A stretch of 64,000 bases of DNA from Closterium sp. Naga37s-1 (lineage: Eukaryota > Streptophyta > Zygnematophyceae > Desmidiales > Closteriaceae): the NCBI GenBank assembly GCA_947471745.1, contig CANJKZ010000013.1:992001-1056000 (forward strand). Direction: 5' to 3'. Both the position numbers and the translations under genes were made by a program. Positions 43,978 to 51,996 of this stretch are shown one piece after another (within the stretch, counting starts at the first letter, position 1; each line of letters opens with the position of its first letter). The notes under the pieces were generated by a model that was not told the DNA's origin, made no database searches, and worked only from the letters and a program-made list of their open reading frames with translations.

Positions 43978-46810
43978 GCGCGAGGAATGAGTGTGTGTGG
44001 ATTGGGAGTGTGCCAAATGAGATTTTGTGGAATGAGAGTGTGTGGAACAAGCACGTGTGCATGTTGCCAACAGACACAGACAGTCCAGTGCTTGTGGCGA
44101 TGTGAAGTGAACATGCGGAGGCCATCAGCACAGTGACTTATGAGTCGACTCAAAAGTCACCTCGATGTGAAGTGAACATGCGGAGGCCATCAGCACAGTG
44201 ACTTATGAGTCGACTCAAAAGTCACCTCGATGTGAAGTGAACATGCGGAGGCCATCAGCACAGTGATAACGACTGAGACGCGAAACAGCCCTCTCATCCA
44301 CCAAATATGCCCCTCTAACCGAGCCAAATGCTGTTAACAAGCCTGTCTGGCTGCCAGGCTGGCACCACTCACCCAGCCTGGGGAAGTTCTGGCGAACAAG
44401 GTCCTCAAACACGAGCTGGTCCACCTGGCGAAGAGAGGAGGGAATGCGGGCGGACAGGGCATGACAAGACGAGGGCAAACATGGGCAAAGATGAATGAGG
44501 CTCAGTGAACGGGACAGAGAGGGTGTCATGGCATGACATGGCATGACATGGCATGGCATGGCATGGCATGGCATGGCATGGCATGGCATGGCGGCAGAAG
44601 GGAGTACGACAAGAATCACGTGTGTTCAACAGCAGCTGCATCAAGGAGTGGCCTTTAGCCAGCACTTCACACGCACGCGTCAAGGGATTCCCATACACCA
44701 GTGCCAATCCACAGCACAGGGATTCCCACCTGTGCTTCAACCATCTCGTCAGAGTAGTACCCTCGGAACAGCTCGTCCACTATCGCCGTCAGCGTCCTGA
44801 CCCATGGGGAGGGAGGGGGGAAACGGGGGGTGAGGGGTTGGACACGCTAGGCCTGGCAGGTGTGGCGAGCGGTGGGGGAAACAGGTTCTGAGTCGACTCA
44901 AAACTCGCCCCATCAGAGTAGTACCCTCGGAACAGCTCGTCCACTATCGCCGTCAGAATCCTGACACACGGGCGGGGAGTATGGGGGGGTTGACACGATA
45001 GGCATGGCAGGTGTGGGAACGGGAGGAGGTGGGGCAAGGGGTAAGAGCAGCAAAGGGAGCGATGGAACGCTGATTCACAAGGACCGCACAAAAAGCTGAG
45101 TTCAGGGTAGGTAGGCCTATCAGGGAGCGTGTTTCAAACCCACTACACACTTACCAGAATGGCCACTCTACCCACAAGAATGGCCACTCCACCAGAATAG
45201 CCATGCTACCCCTACCAATGCCACCCACCAGAAGGCGTTTTCCTCGGGCATGAGCAGCAGCAGCAGCCCAGCCAGGAAGTTCATGCCCTGGCAGTACCCC
45301 AGAGCGCGGTTGCGCCGCGAATACGCCACCAGCAGCCGCCTCAGAGCGTCCCGCCCCTTGGCGTCCAGAGCAGGGTGCCCGGGGAAGGTGCGCGGCAGGT
45401 CCTGGGGGGATGAGGGGAGAGGCACTCGCAAGTGAGTGCAGGGGATGGGGTCACTGGCCGCCTCAGCGCGTCCCGCCCCTTGGCGTCCAGCGCAGGGTGC
45501 CCGGGGAAGGCGTGAGGCAGATCCTAAGGGGGTGCGGGTTGGGGGATGGGGGTTGGATGCATTGCAGAGGAGTAGGAGCAGCACGGGGCAGACTTGAGAG
45601 CACACAGAGAGTGACCTTCAGAGCAGAGGTGACCACGACGGCAGAGGCCTGCACACCTTTTCAATCTGCACGGTGCACGCCACCTCGGCGTCCCTCTCAT
45701 GGATCCGCGCTGTGATCTCCGCCAGGCTGCTGTTGGGCCTGTGCTCCTCCTCCCTGCCCGCATCCCTCAGCAGCGCCTCATACACGCCCGCCTGCCTCCT
45801 CGCCCCGCCCCCCACAAAGATTTGCCACATCTCCCCGCGCATGTTCATGGGTATGCCCCCCATCACTAGGGAAGTCAGCTCCGCCCTCCATGCCTCTTCA
45901 GTCACCACGCTCCCTCCCACTCCCTTGCCTGCTCCGCTTCCTCCTCCCTTACCTCCTCCCCCTCCACCTCCCACTCCCCCTCCTCTTCCTCGCTCCTCTC
46001 CTCCCGTTTCTCCACTGCCGGCTCCGCTGCCCTCCCCGCTGCCCTCTCCTACTCGCTCTCCTCCTCTCTCTCCAAAATCCCTTTCACCCCTCCCTCCATC
46101 TCCTGAACTCCCTGAGTTCCCCGCACCTGCAGCAGCAGCACCCCTCAGAACCCGCTCGACAGCCCACAACTCCTCCCTGAACCCTGAGCGGAACCTCCCC
46201 TCCCCGCCCCCCTCTTCCGCGCCTTCGCCAGAGGGCGCTTCTGCTGCAGGCGCGGGGGTCGGCGCAGGGGAAGGCGGAAGGAACGGCAGGTCGCGCGCGC
46301 CGAGGAACGAGTCCCACCTATCCGACCGCTCTGTCTCCTCGTCCTGGAACGGCAGAGAAGGGGGGGGGGGGGGGGGGGGGGATTGGGGGGGAAGTGAGGG
46401 TGGGTATAGGCTGTTGGGAAAGAGCGGGATGGGAGGGGATGACAGGCACAACCACAAGGAAGGTTTGGAAGGGCAGGTCTCGCGCGCGGAGGAACGAGTC
46501 CCACCGCTCCGAGCGCTCTGCCTCAGGCGTCCTGGCGAGTGGGGAGGGGAATAAGGGGTGAGGGAGGTTGGGTTGTGGGTGTGGGTGTTTGGGAGGAGCG
46601 GCAGGTTAGGGATGACGGACAGAAGCACAGGGATGACGGTATGCCTGCCTACACGGCATGGGGACACATCAGACTTGTTGAATTATTACGGTAGTGGCAC
46701 ACGGCTCTGTAGACGAGGACAGACGAACGGCGCAGGGAACTTACATGGTAGACGGGAACGTAGGCCTTGTAGACGTCCACGTACTGTGGCTGCACCGCGA
46801 ACCCGTACAT
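32823..46810 (-). CDS. Plant-type TBC Rab-GAP with long disordered insert and C-terminal coiled coil
   Basis: Fourteen exons give about 1,660 residues: 46810-46745, 46343-45657, 45401-45229, 44796-44730, 44424-44373, 43232-43140, 42952-42869, 42465-42326, 41293-38753, 37792-37731, 36997-36928, 36056-35748, 34727-34635, 33836-33772 and 33300-32823 (fifteen if the first is counted). All chain in phase. It begins MYGFAVQPQYVDVYKAY, then has the TBC domain with both catalytic fingers: IEKDLPR (IxxDxxR) and GYCQGMNF (YxQ). GYYSDEMVEAQ, ISWITGPWFLSVFVN and ACVGYMDVNEAMLE follow. Exon nine codes a roughly 800-residue Ser/Gly/Pro-rich insert. The C-terminus is a coiled coil with RQKLAAMEERAVAAER, as in plant TBC proteins. 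It should speed GTP hydrolysis by a Rab. The 5' end may lie further upstream. Confidence 0.85.
33601..34330 (-). repeat. Copies of the TBC exon at 33836-33772
   Basis: Five further copies of the ARQKLAAMEERA exon lie near 33605-33665, 33925-33960, 34078-34140, 34160-34215 and 34270-34325. They vary in length and divergence. The exon at 33836-33772 is preferred because it keeps phase with both neighbours and has good splice sites. Confidence 0.82.
33965..34069. repeat. Three palindromes with AATT centre in a tandem array
   Basis: TTTTTGAGAATTCTCAAAAA occurs at 33965-33984, 34003-34022 and 34041-34060, spaced 38 bp apart. The third extends to a perfect 38-bp palindrome (34032-34069). The array sits between two copies of the GTTGCCTGAGCAGTGCTGCC exon-edge sequence (near 33920 and 34071). 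Confidence 0.92.
34495..35370 (-). repeat. Copies of the TBC coiled-coil exon at 34727-34635
   Basis: Five extra copies of the 5' part (RLERAAKDMEDIIAANAQQ) have the word TTGGCC or a variant at 34814, 34928, 35061, 35175 and 35309. One copy of the 3' part (QQVETQKNTMEMLA) lies near 34500-34555. Spacings alternate between about 133 and 114 bp, so a 247-bp two-copy unit was itself duplicated. Confidence 0.9.
35617..35702 (-). repeat. Copy of the 3' end of the TBC exon at 36056-35748
   Basis: The copy repeats the exon end EELQDKVEERDAEIGRL and its donor, about 130 bp downstream of the real donor, with a few mismatches. Confidence 0.88.
36067..36335 (-). repeat. GGGGCAACAGG array and copy of the coiled-coil exon start
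   Basis: 36067-36206 holds nine copies of a 15-bp unit (GGGGCAACAGGGGGA type). 36215-36335 is a shortened copy of the exon at 36056-35748, with QVEAHWREIAQRQLAMEAQQEAS and a DELENALIEV start. Confidence 0.85.
36443..36616. repeat. 28-bp tandem repeat with short inverted arms
   Basis: Six near-perfect copies of a 28-bp unit that contains CCAGCATGCGTGCTGG. Those 16 bases can fold into a 6-bp stem with a TGCG loop. The array lies in a TBC intron, directly next to the palindrome at 36620. Confidence 0.93.
36620..36639. repeat. 20-bp perfect palindrome, TCGA centre
   Basis: CTTTTGAGTCGACTCAAAAG directly follows the 28-bp array. Behind it CCTGTCCTGTGAGCC recurs; its first copy stands near 36431, before the array. 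Confidence 0.93.
36733..36760. repeat. 28-bp perfect palindrome, TCGA centre, inside a 54-bp direct repeat
   Basis: The core is TTTTGAGTCGACTCAAAA with GTGAC/GTCAC arms. The stretch from 36681 to the palindrome is repeated from 36763 with one visible mismatch. Confidence 0.94.
37075..37141. repeat. 14-bp palindrome, ACGT centre, and copy of a TBC exon
   Basis: TTGAGACGTCTCAA (37075-37088) is followed at once by a copy (to about 37141) of the exon at 36997-36928. The copied part encodes AEALQAAMVEMG and keeps the acceptor. The palindrome marks where the copy stops resembling the real exon. Confidence 0.88.
37583..37700. repeat. CCCTACTCCA tandem repeat
   Basis: About eleven copies of a 10-bp unit, CCCTACTCCA changing to CCCTTCTCCA, lie in a TBC intron. 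Confidence 0.92.
37868..38345 (-). repeat. Four extra copies of the 62-bp TBC exon at 37792-37731
   Basis: Copies start at offsets of 142, 284 and about 400 bp from the real exon, with a weaker one near 38293-38342. The first two are near-identical including intron. Each keeps VAWLKEQLVFALEARDEAI and an acceptor (TAG or CAG), but only the exon at 37731 has a GTGAGC donor. Confidence 0.92.
38428..38465. repeat. 38-bp perfect palindrome, ACGT centre, inside a 29-bp direct repeat
   Basis: The centre is TTTTGAGACGTCTCAAAA, with arms extended to TGAAGAAG/CTTCTTCA. The 29 bases at 38401-38429 recur without change at 38477-38505. Confidence 0.95.
38600..38712 (-). repeat. Copy of the 3' end of the large TBC exon
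   Basis: Sequence near 38609-38700 repeats the end of the exon at 41293-38753 (CTGTAGCCACTTCAACTCGC and the donor). A further short fragment (CTCACCTGTGCCTGAACC) lies at 38704. Confidence 0.85.
41350..41815 (-). repeat. Four extra copies of the 5' end of the large TBC exon
   Basis: Copies near 41362-41435, 41500-41572, 41608-41682 and 41735-41805 repeat LRTKHRPTIMHRVDERWEVLKR with the acceptor. They lie upstream of the real acceptor (exon start 41293). Most keep the reading frame of this short part, so they could act as alternative 5' pieces. Confidence 0.9.
41896..42262 (-). repeat. Three copies of the 3' end of the TBC exon at 42465-42326
   Basis: Copies near 41896-41945, 42055-42110 and 42208-42262 repeat ACVGYMDVNEAMLE with a donor, downstream of the real donor in the gene's direction. 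CAGCAGCAG and GCAGCACAAG words fill the gaps. Confidence 0.88.
42655..42867 (-). repeat. Copy of the TBC exon at 42952-42869 and a GCACA microsatellite
   Basis: 42657-42738 is a full-length copy of the 84-bp exon (VWDVI, RSMLFRTCLALLDMHC), with its donor and a shifted frame at one point. 42741-42867 is mainly (GCACA)n. Confidence 0.88.
43320..43975 (-). repeat. Four copies of the TBC exon at 43232-43140 and a GA microsatellite
   Basis: Copies near 43345-43425, 43530-43585, 43700-43765 and 43840-43905 repeat AEHMDTMGVQISWITGPW or the variant MDALGVHVSCITG. The two outer copies share their own substitutions, so they were duplicated together. (GA)n fills 43914-43974. Confidence 0.9.
44133..44262. 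repeat. Tandem 65-bp unit with two near-perfect palindromes, TCGA centre
   Basis: Palindromes at 44133-44160 and 44198-44225 are 28 bp with one mispair and contain TGAGTCGACTCA. Each is followed by about 37 bp of the same spacer (GATGTGAAGTGAACATGCGG...). A further spacer copy flanks each end, at 44099 and 44229. Confidence 0.94.
44528..44590. repeat. CATGG microsatellite
   Basis: About twelve copies of a 5-bp unit, CATGG or CATGA, in a TBC intron. Confidence 0.9.
44889..44966 (-). repeat. 12-bp palindrome, TCGA centre, and copy of the TBC exon at 44796-44730
   Basis: TGAGTCGACTCA (44889-44900) is followed by a copy of the exon (about 44910-44966) with the acceptor and TLTAIVDELFRGYYSD or a close variant. 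The copy ends at the palindrome. Confidence 0.88.
45455..45527 (-). repeat. Copy of the 5' end of the TBC exon at 45401-45229
   Basis: The copy repeats LPHAFPGHPALDAKGRDALRR with a diverged acceptor, about 60 bp upstream of the real exon. Confidence 0.85.
46470..46534 (-). repeat. Copy of the 5' end of the TBC exon at 46343-45657
   Basis: The copy repeats TPEAERSERWDSFLRARDL and its acceptor region upstream of the real exon, with several substitutions. A run of about 21 Gs lies at 46361-46381. Confidence 0.83.
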
Positions 46811-48625
46811 GTCCCTGATGCATGGTTGAGCAACAACATCGCACCATACCATCATATCATCATACCATCGTCCCATCATACCATCGTGCCATCACACCAT
46901 CAGCAGCAGCATGAAGAGGCACACGCGTTAGTGACAAACCCGCGGTGTGGCGCGTGTGTAGGCGACAAATATGTCCGAATGCTCGAACGCACAAGCACGC
47001 TCACACGGGCCTGTGCACATGCCGATCACAATGACTCAGCTTCCAAGCTTGTCGATTTACGCACGGCCAGGCGACCAGAATGCGATGTCCAATACAACAT
47101 ACGACGTCCCATCTGGTGGCTTCTGAGTGAGTCGACTAAGAAATCTGTCTTTTCTGTGTTTGCAGTATGCGCTGACTAGTACAGCACAAATAATTTTAGT
47201 CATGCACTTAAGGGAAGAGCACACAGGAACAAGCTGGGTAATTGTGTTTCTAGTATATGGTATCTAACTGGCTTCCGAAAATCTCGAGAGGTTCAGAGAA
47301 GCTAAACGCGAATTGTCAAAAGCGGTACGAGCGATCAAACGTCAGGACAAGTTCCAGGATCACAACGCGCGTTCACAGTAAGAGAGGCGGGAGAATTCTC
47401 AGAGTCTTGAAACTACGACTAGAGGTAGACCTCAGAGGCATCTCAAGAGTAAGGGTAGCACGGAGGCGTACAGCATGCGTTCCGGGCGAGCAGACGGGGT
47501 TGGCGACGGTTCGTCCTGCTTCTGTCTGGCCCATGTCGCGTTGCGAATCATTTTCAGACTGAGGACTGACGAAGGAGCGACCATGACTGCTGCTGCTGAT
47601 GTATGGGGTATGTTGTTGATGTAAAGAGGCAGCGAACATGCCAGAACTACAGAGAAGGCTAATAACTAGCTTGTCTAACTAGAAAGACCAGAGAGGTGAG
47701 TAAACTAGCATGAGATTCCACCATTCCGACGAGGCAAACAGCATCGTGCTTCAGACTGGGAAAACGCCATGGCCAGAATCTGGCAGCAGCTGATTGAATG
47801 GTTCTTATCCTCCAGTTTGGGTCTTACAAACGGTCAAACGCTATGATATCATTGATGATAAATAATGACGAGGCTCCTGATGGACTGATAACATACGTTC
47901 CTGCTTTATCATCCGGTCCAGGACTCATAAAACCGAAGACTGGAACTCAACTCTGTGCTCTACGTTGGTCTGTGCTCGGAGTTCTCTAGGTTGGTCAATC
48001 GCGGGAGAGAACTTTGTTGGTGTTTGTACAGGTTCGACACGCTCACATCATGTCACCGCAAACCGAGCCTCCGCAGGCTTGGAACACCAGGGAGCATAAT
48101 TGTGCCTGACCTGCCCAGCCACAGTGAGGTTCGGTATATTTCCGTAGCTGTCCGGTGGTGCCTTTTGGCTGGAAGCCGAACGGCGAGTGGCGGGAGTGAG
48201 GTTTGGAAATGGGATAACTCCCAAGGGAGCTTGCCAACAGAAGCCGTTTGTGTCAGAGCGGTCCGGCGAAACCAGCTTTGTTTGATTGCGTCAGGCTGTT
48301 GAGCAGTCGCAATTGCCTGAATGCTACGCTACACTTCGCAAGAAATAGTCACACATAGAAATAACCGAGCGAATAGCTTATACCGGAGATAAAACTCGTC
48401 TACGAATTCGTCACAACTCCCTTCGTTAGAGCCAACATTTCGATAGTGGTTGTGGACTTTGCTTTTTCGAAGCTCTCTCCAATTGCCATATCTATTCCTC
48501 GCCAAAACCTCTTCAGCACTTCTGCTTCTCGCCTCGCTAAAGCTAAGGTGTTACCAGAGTTTCTGGTCTTCAGTTCCCACCACCATTTGAACTTAGTCAC
48601 CCCGGGTCACGGCCAGGGATTAGCC
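46811..48625. other. Divergent spacer between TBC and SNU13 genes
   Basis: This 1.8 kb should hold both promoters and possibly an unrecognised first exon of the TBC gene; an acceptor-like CAG precedes 46814. ATCATACCATC repeats lie at 46845-46905. No other gene is visible. Confidence 0.4.
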
Positions 48626-50069
48626 ATGGTGAGTAGCCTCCTCGCTCTTCCTTTTTACCGCTATTGTACGGATGGAATTGCCGCGAATTTCACGGCTTTG
48701 CTCGTGTTTCTAAAACCTTAGCGTTGGGCCAATGCACCGGTTTTAAGAGTCGATTTGCGGGGTTCTTCGCAGCGGCCTTACCGTCTTCGTCCTGTTCTTC
48801 TCGCAGGGCTCTGAGGCTGTGAATCCGAAGGCTTACCCTTTGGCTGATGCACAGCTGACCATCACCATCCTCGATATTGTACAGCAGGCTTCTAACTACA
48901 AGCAGCTTCGCAAGGGAGCGAATGAAGGTGAGTTCCGCGACATGGCGGTTTTTCCTTCGTCTCCTGCTCCGGTCCAGAGCTACGCCGGTCTATGCTGGCC
49001 GTCTGCAAGGGTTTAAAGTGTCCCAAGGGTTTATGTTCCTTCTGCCCGTTCAGCGTGCGCTTAGATTGCTCAGCGCCGGGGTACCATCGGTCCGTTCCTC
49101 TATCCCCCTCTCCTCTCACCTGCCCCCTCTCCCCCCCCTCCCTCGCCCTCCCTCCTTCTCCCAGTCCCCCACCTTCCCCTCCCACCGTCTTCACGTTTCC
49201 CCGGGTTTTACGTTCGTGCCGTGAGCCGTCCCAAAAACTCGACTTATCCCGCTCTTCCCGTCTTTCCGTGTCCGCGCGTTCGCCGCATATGCAGCGACCA
49301 AGACGCTGAACCGCGGTATCTCGGAGTTCGTCGTCATGGCGGCCGACGCGGAGCCCCTCGAGATTCTGCTGCACCTGCCGCTGCTCGCCGAGGACAAGGT
49401 GCGTCTCTTGCGTTTGTCGCGTTTCTCGCGCCTGTCGCGTCTGCATGTCTGATTTTTATTTTTATTTCCTGCTGCTTCTTGCTACCTCCCTCAACATCCT
49501 CCCCCCTCCCCCTCCACCCCCTTCCCCCCCTCCCCTCCACCCCTCTCCCGACGCCTCTCCCCCACGCCCCTCGTCCGCCCGCTTCTTCTCCGATGCAGAA
49601 CGTGCCGTACGTGTTTGTGCCATCGCGGGAGGCCCTGGGGCGCGCGTGCGGCGTGTCGCGGCCCGTGATCGCGTGCTCCGTGACGTCCAACGAGGGCAGC
49701 CAGCTCAAATCGCAGATCCAAAACCTCAAGGTACGGTAATCAATACTGCATCATTCGGTATTCCCAGGGTGATTTTTGAGTCGACTCAAAAATCACCTCT
49801 GCGCACCCGTGCGGTGTGTCGCGGCCTGCGATCGCATGCTCCGTGACGTCCAACGAGGGCAGCCAGCTCAAATCGCAGATCCAAAACCTCAAGGTCAGCA
49901 AAGCTTCCTCATTTCGACCATTTGCCAATCTTCTGATCGAGCGATTTCCTGTGCGCGCACACACATATGTCAGGTGTATATTTCCTGACCGGCTGAAGAG
50001 GGTCTTGCTAATATCTGATTTTCTTGTTTGTTTGTCCTGCAGGACGCTATTGAGAAGCTTCTCATTTGA
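48626..50069 (+). CDS. SNU13: SNU13 / 15.5K kink-turn-binding protein (eL8 family)
   Basis: Five exons (48626-48628, which is the ATG alone, then 48807-48927, 49295-49398, 49599-49730 and 50043-50069) give 128 residues, the same length as the human protein. It binds kink-turns in U4 snRNA and box C/D snoRNAs, for tri-snRNP and snoRNP assembly. Family motifs are [84 protein letters not shown] and a short DAIEKLLI end. The intron directly after the start codon parallels RPL17 in this window. All junctions are GT-AG and keep phase. Confidence 0.96.
49768..49893 (+). repeat. 30-bp perfect palindrome, TCGA centre, and copy of SNU13 exon 4
   Basis: The palindrome (49768-49797) has the core TTTTGAGTCGACTCAAAA and arms GGTGAT/ATCACC. 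A copy of the last 90 or so bases of exon 4 follows (to 49893), with a GTCAGC donor and few mismatches. The copy starts at the palindrome. Confidence 0.94.
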
Positions 50070-50726
50070 GAAGCTGCAAATAGGGTACAGCCTGGACCTC
50101 ATGCATTGCTTGCGTGAATATTCTTCTCGGATTAATGAAATTGAGGTCGTTCACTTCTATTGGAACGTTGGAAATTGAAATTTAGGCTAATAAAGAGACA
50201 ACACACAAGCCAACCCAGGCTTGCCAGAACTAAATTCAACCCAAATCAACTTACTCAATCAGCTGGTGCTGCTAGGGTAGGGAAGGGACCTGTATTCAAC
50301 CCTAAATCCCCAAGGACCTAGCCGCGCTGATGAGATGATCGATCTACAGATGGACTCCAGAGGGATGTACCAGTAGCTGCACCCGGGGTTCAGCTGCTTG
50401 ATCCTGGCCCAGAAGTATGCTGTTTGGAACCACCACGCCACCACACCGTCAATAAGGATAGAAACTGAACCAACTATTTCAAACCTCAACCACTCAGCTG
50501 CTAGTGCTGGGGACCTCTAGTGATTTCTTAACTTGAATCCCCATGGACCTAGCTGTGCCAATGATCAACCGGCAGATGGATTCGATGGGAAAGTAGCTGC
50601 ATCCGGGGTCCTGCTACTTGATCCTGATTCCTGATTTAGAACACCCTGTTGTTGGAAACACCACAAACCTGAACCGTTTCTGAGAAAAAAAAAAACAAAC
50701 TGTTCCCCGTATCCAAACTGATCCAA
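50070..50726. repeat. Convergent spacer with two copies of the uL11m gene end
   Basis: Copies of the uL11m terminal exon end lie near 50508-50640 and 50262-50415. They are in the same orientation as the gene and beyond its stop codon. They share GACCTAGC, GGCAGATGGA and CCGGGGTCCTGCT words, and the farther copy is the more diverged. A short A run lies near 50685. Confidence 0.85.
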
Positions 50727-51996
50727 TTAGGTACTGCTGGGGACTTCAAGTGATTTCTTCACCTGGATGCCCATGGACCTAGCTGTTCCTATAATTGATC
50801 GGCAGATGGACTCGAGAGGAATGTAGCTGCAACCGGGGTCCTGCTGCTTGATCTTGGCGATCTCATACACGTGCTTTAACGACACCTCGCCCACCATCTG
50901 ATGCCCCGCCTCCCCGCCGCCCAGAGACAGCCCCGCCGCCCGCTTCAGGAAGTAGGACGTGGGCGGCGACTTGATTATGAAATCAAACGAACGATCCTGG
51001 CAGGTGTGGAGGCGGGAGGGCGAGGGAGGGGGCAATGGGGGTAGGCTAGGAGGAGAGGAAGGAGGTGAGGCCTAGGGACTTGTGTGAGAAAGGAAGCTGG
51101 TGCGCATGGGTGGCTTGACTGAAGACACCTCACCGACCACCCACTTCATTACGAAATCAAAAGAACGATCCTGGCGACAGGAGGACCGAGGGGGGGAGAA
51201 GGAGCGGGGGCGGACGTGGGTGGGTGTGGTTGTGAGGGGTGTGGGGAGTGGTGGAGGGGAGTCAGATGAATGTGATTAGTAATGAGGTCGCGGCACCTCT
51301 TATGCAAGCAACATGAATGTGGTTTGGTTGCAAGCAGCACGGATACTGACGGGGTACGCGGTGATGAGTGCGGGAATTGGGACGTCAACAATGCGCTCAG
51401 GGCGGACTGGCAGGGTCAAGGCCAACGATGAGTTTCGAGATTCAAGGAGGCTTGATGACACGCAGTCACACTCACCGGGTACGCGGAGATAGACATGGCA
51501 TGCGCGCGTTGACGTCCTTGCAGCACGCCATCAGGTGCAGAGCAGCTATATTGGTGTTACTTTTGAGAATTCCCAAAAGTCAACTTGCAGCACGCCATCA
51601 GGTGCGGAGCAGCCCGCAACGCAAGCTACTATTTGAGGAGCCTGACGCAAGCAGCACGGACACTCACCGAGTACGCGGTGATGAGTGCGGGAACCGGCAC
51701 GTCTGGCTTGATGTGTTGCGTGCGCGCGTTGGATTCCTTACAGAACGCCATGAGGTTCAGAGCAGCCCGTGCTGCCAGCAGCAAGCAGCACGGACACTCA
51801 CCGAGTACGCAGTGATGAGTGCGGGAACCGGCACGTCCGGTTTGATGTGTTGTGTCCGCGCGTTGAAGTCTTTGCAGAACGCCATGAGGTTCAACCCGTG
51901 CTGCCCCAGCGCGGGCCCCACGGGCGGCGCGGGTTTCGCCTGGCCCGCGTTGATCACCAGCCGGATCACCGTCGTCACCGTTTTCTGACTCGCCAT
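50727..51996 (-). CDS. MRPL11: Mitochondrial large-subunit ribosomal protein uL11m
   Basis: Two exons (51996-51802 and 50996-50727) give 154 residues, the usual length for the mitochondrial form. Motifs are [32 protein letters not shown], a segment with [22 protein letters not shown] and the C-terminal [20 protein letters not shown]. The MAFCKDFNA stretch fits the organelle and bacterial uL11 branch, not cytosolic uL11. The N-terminus is very short, so any mitochondrial targeting would reside in the first 15 residues. The intron carries three copies of the exon 1 end, and two copies of the exon 2 end lie past the stop codon. Confidence 0.9.
51115..51785 (-). repeat. Copies of uL11m exon edges in its intron
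   Basis: A copy of the exon 2 start lies near 51120-51175 (FDFVMKWV). Copies of the exon 1 end lie near 51325-51395, 51464-51543 (its 5' piece repeated at 51584-51613) and 51655-51765. The copy nearest to exon 1 is the best preserved. Confidence 0.87.
51559..51580. repeat. 22-bp palindrome with one mispair, AATT centre
   Basis: ACTTTTGAGAATTCCCAAAA plus GT stands between two 30-bp direct repeats (51517-51546 and 51584-51613, one mismatch) of the uL11m exon 1 edge. Confidence 0.92.

Noticed and set aside
49799-49893. Separate SNU13 pseudogene
   Set aside because: Only the last part of exon 4 is copied, with intron sequence, in the same intron. It is a local tandem copy, not a processed pseudogene.
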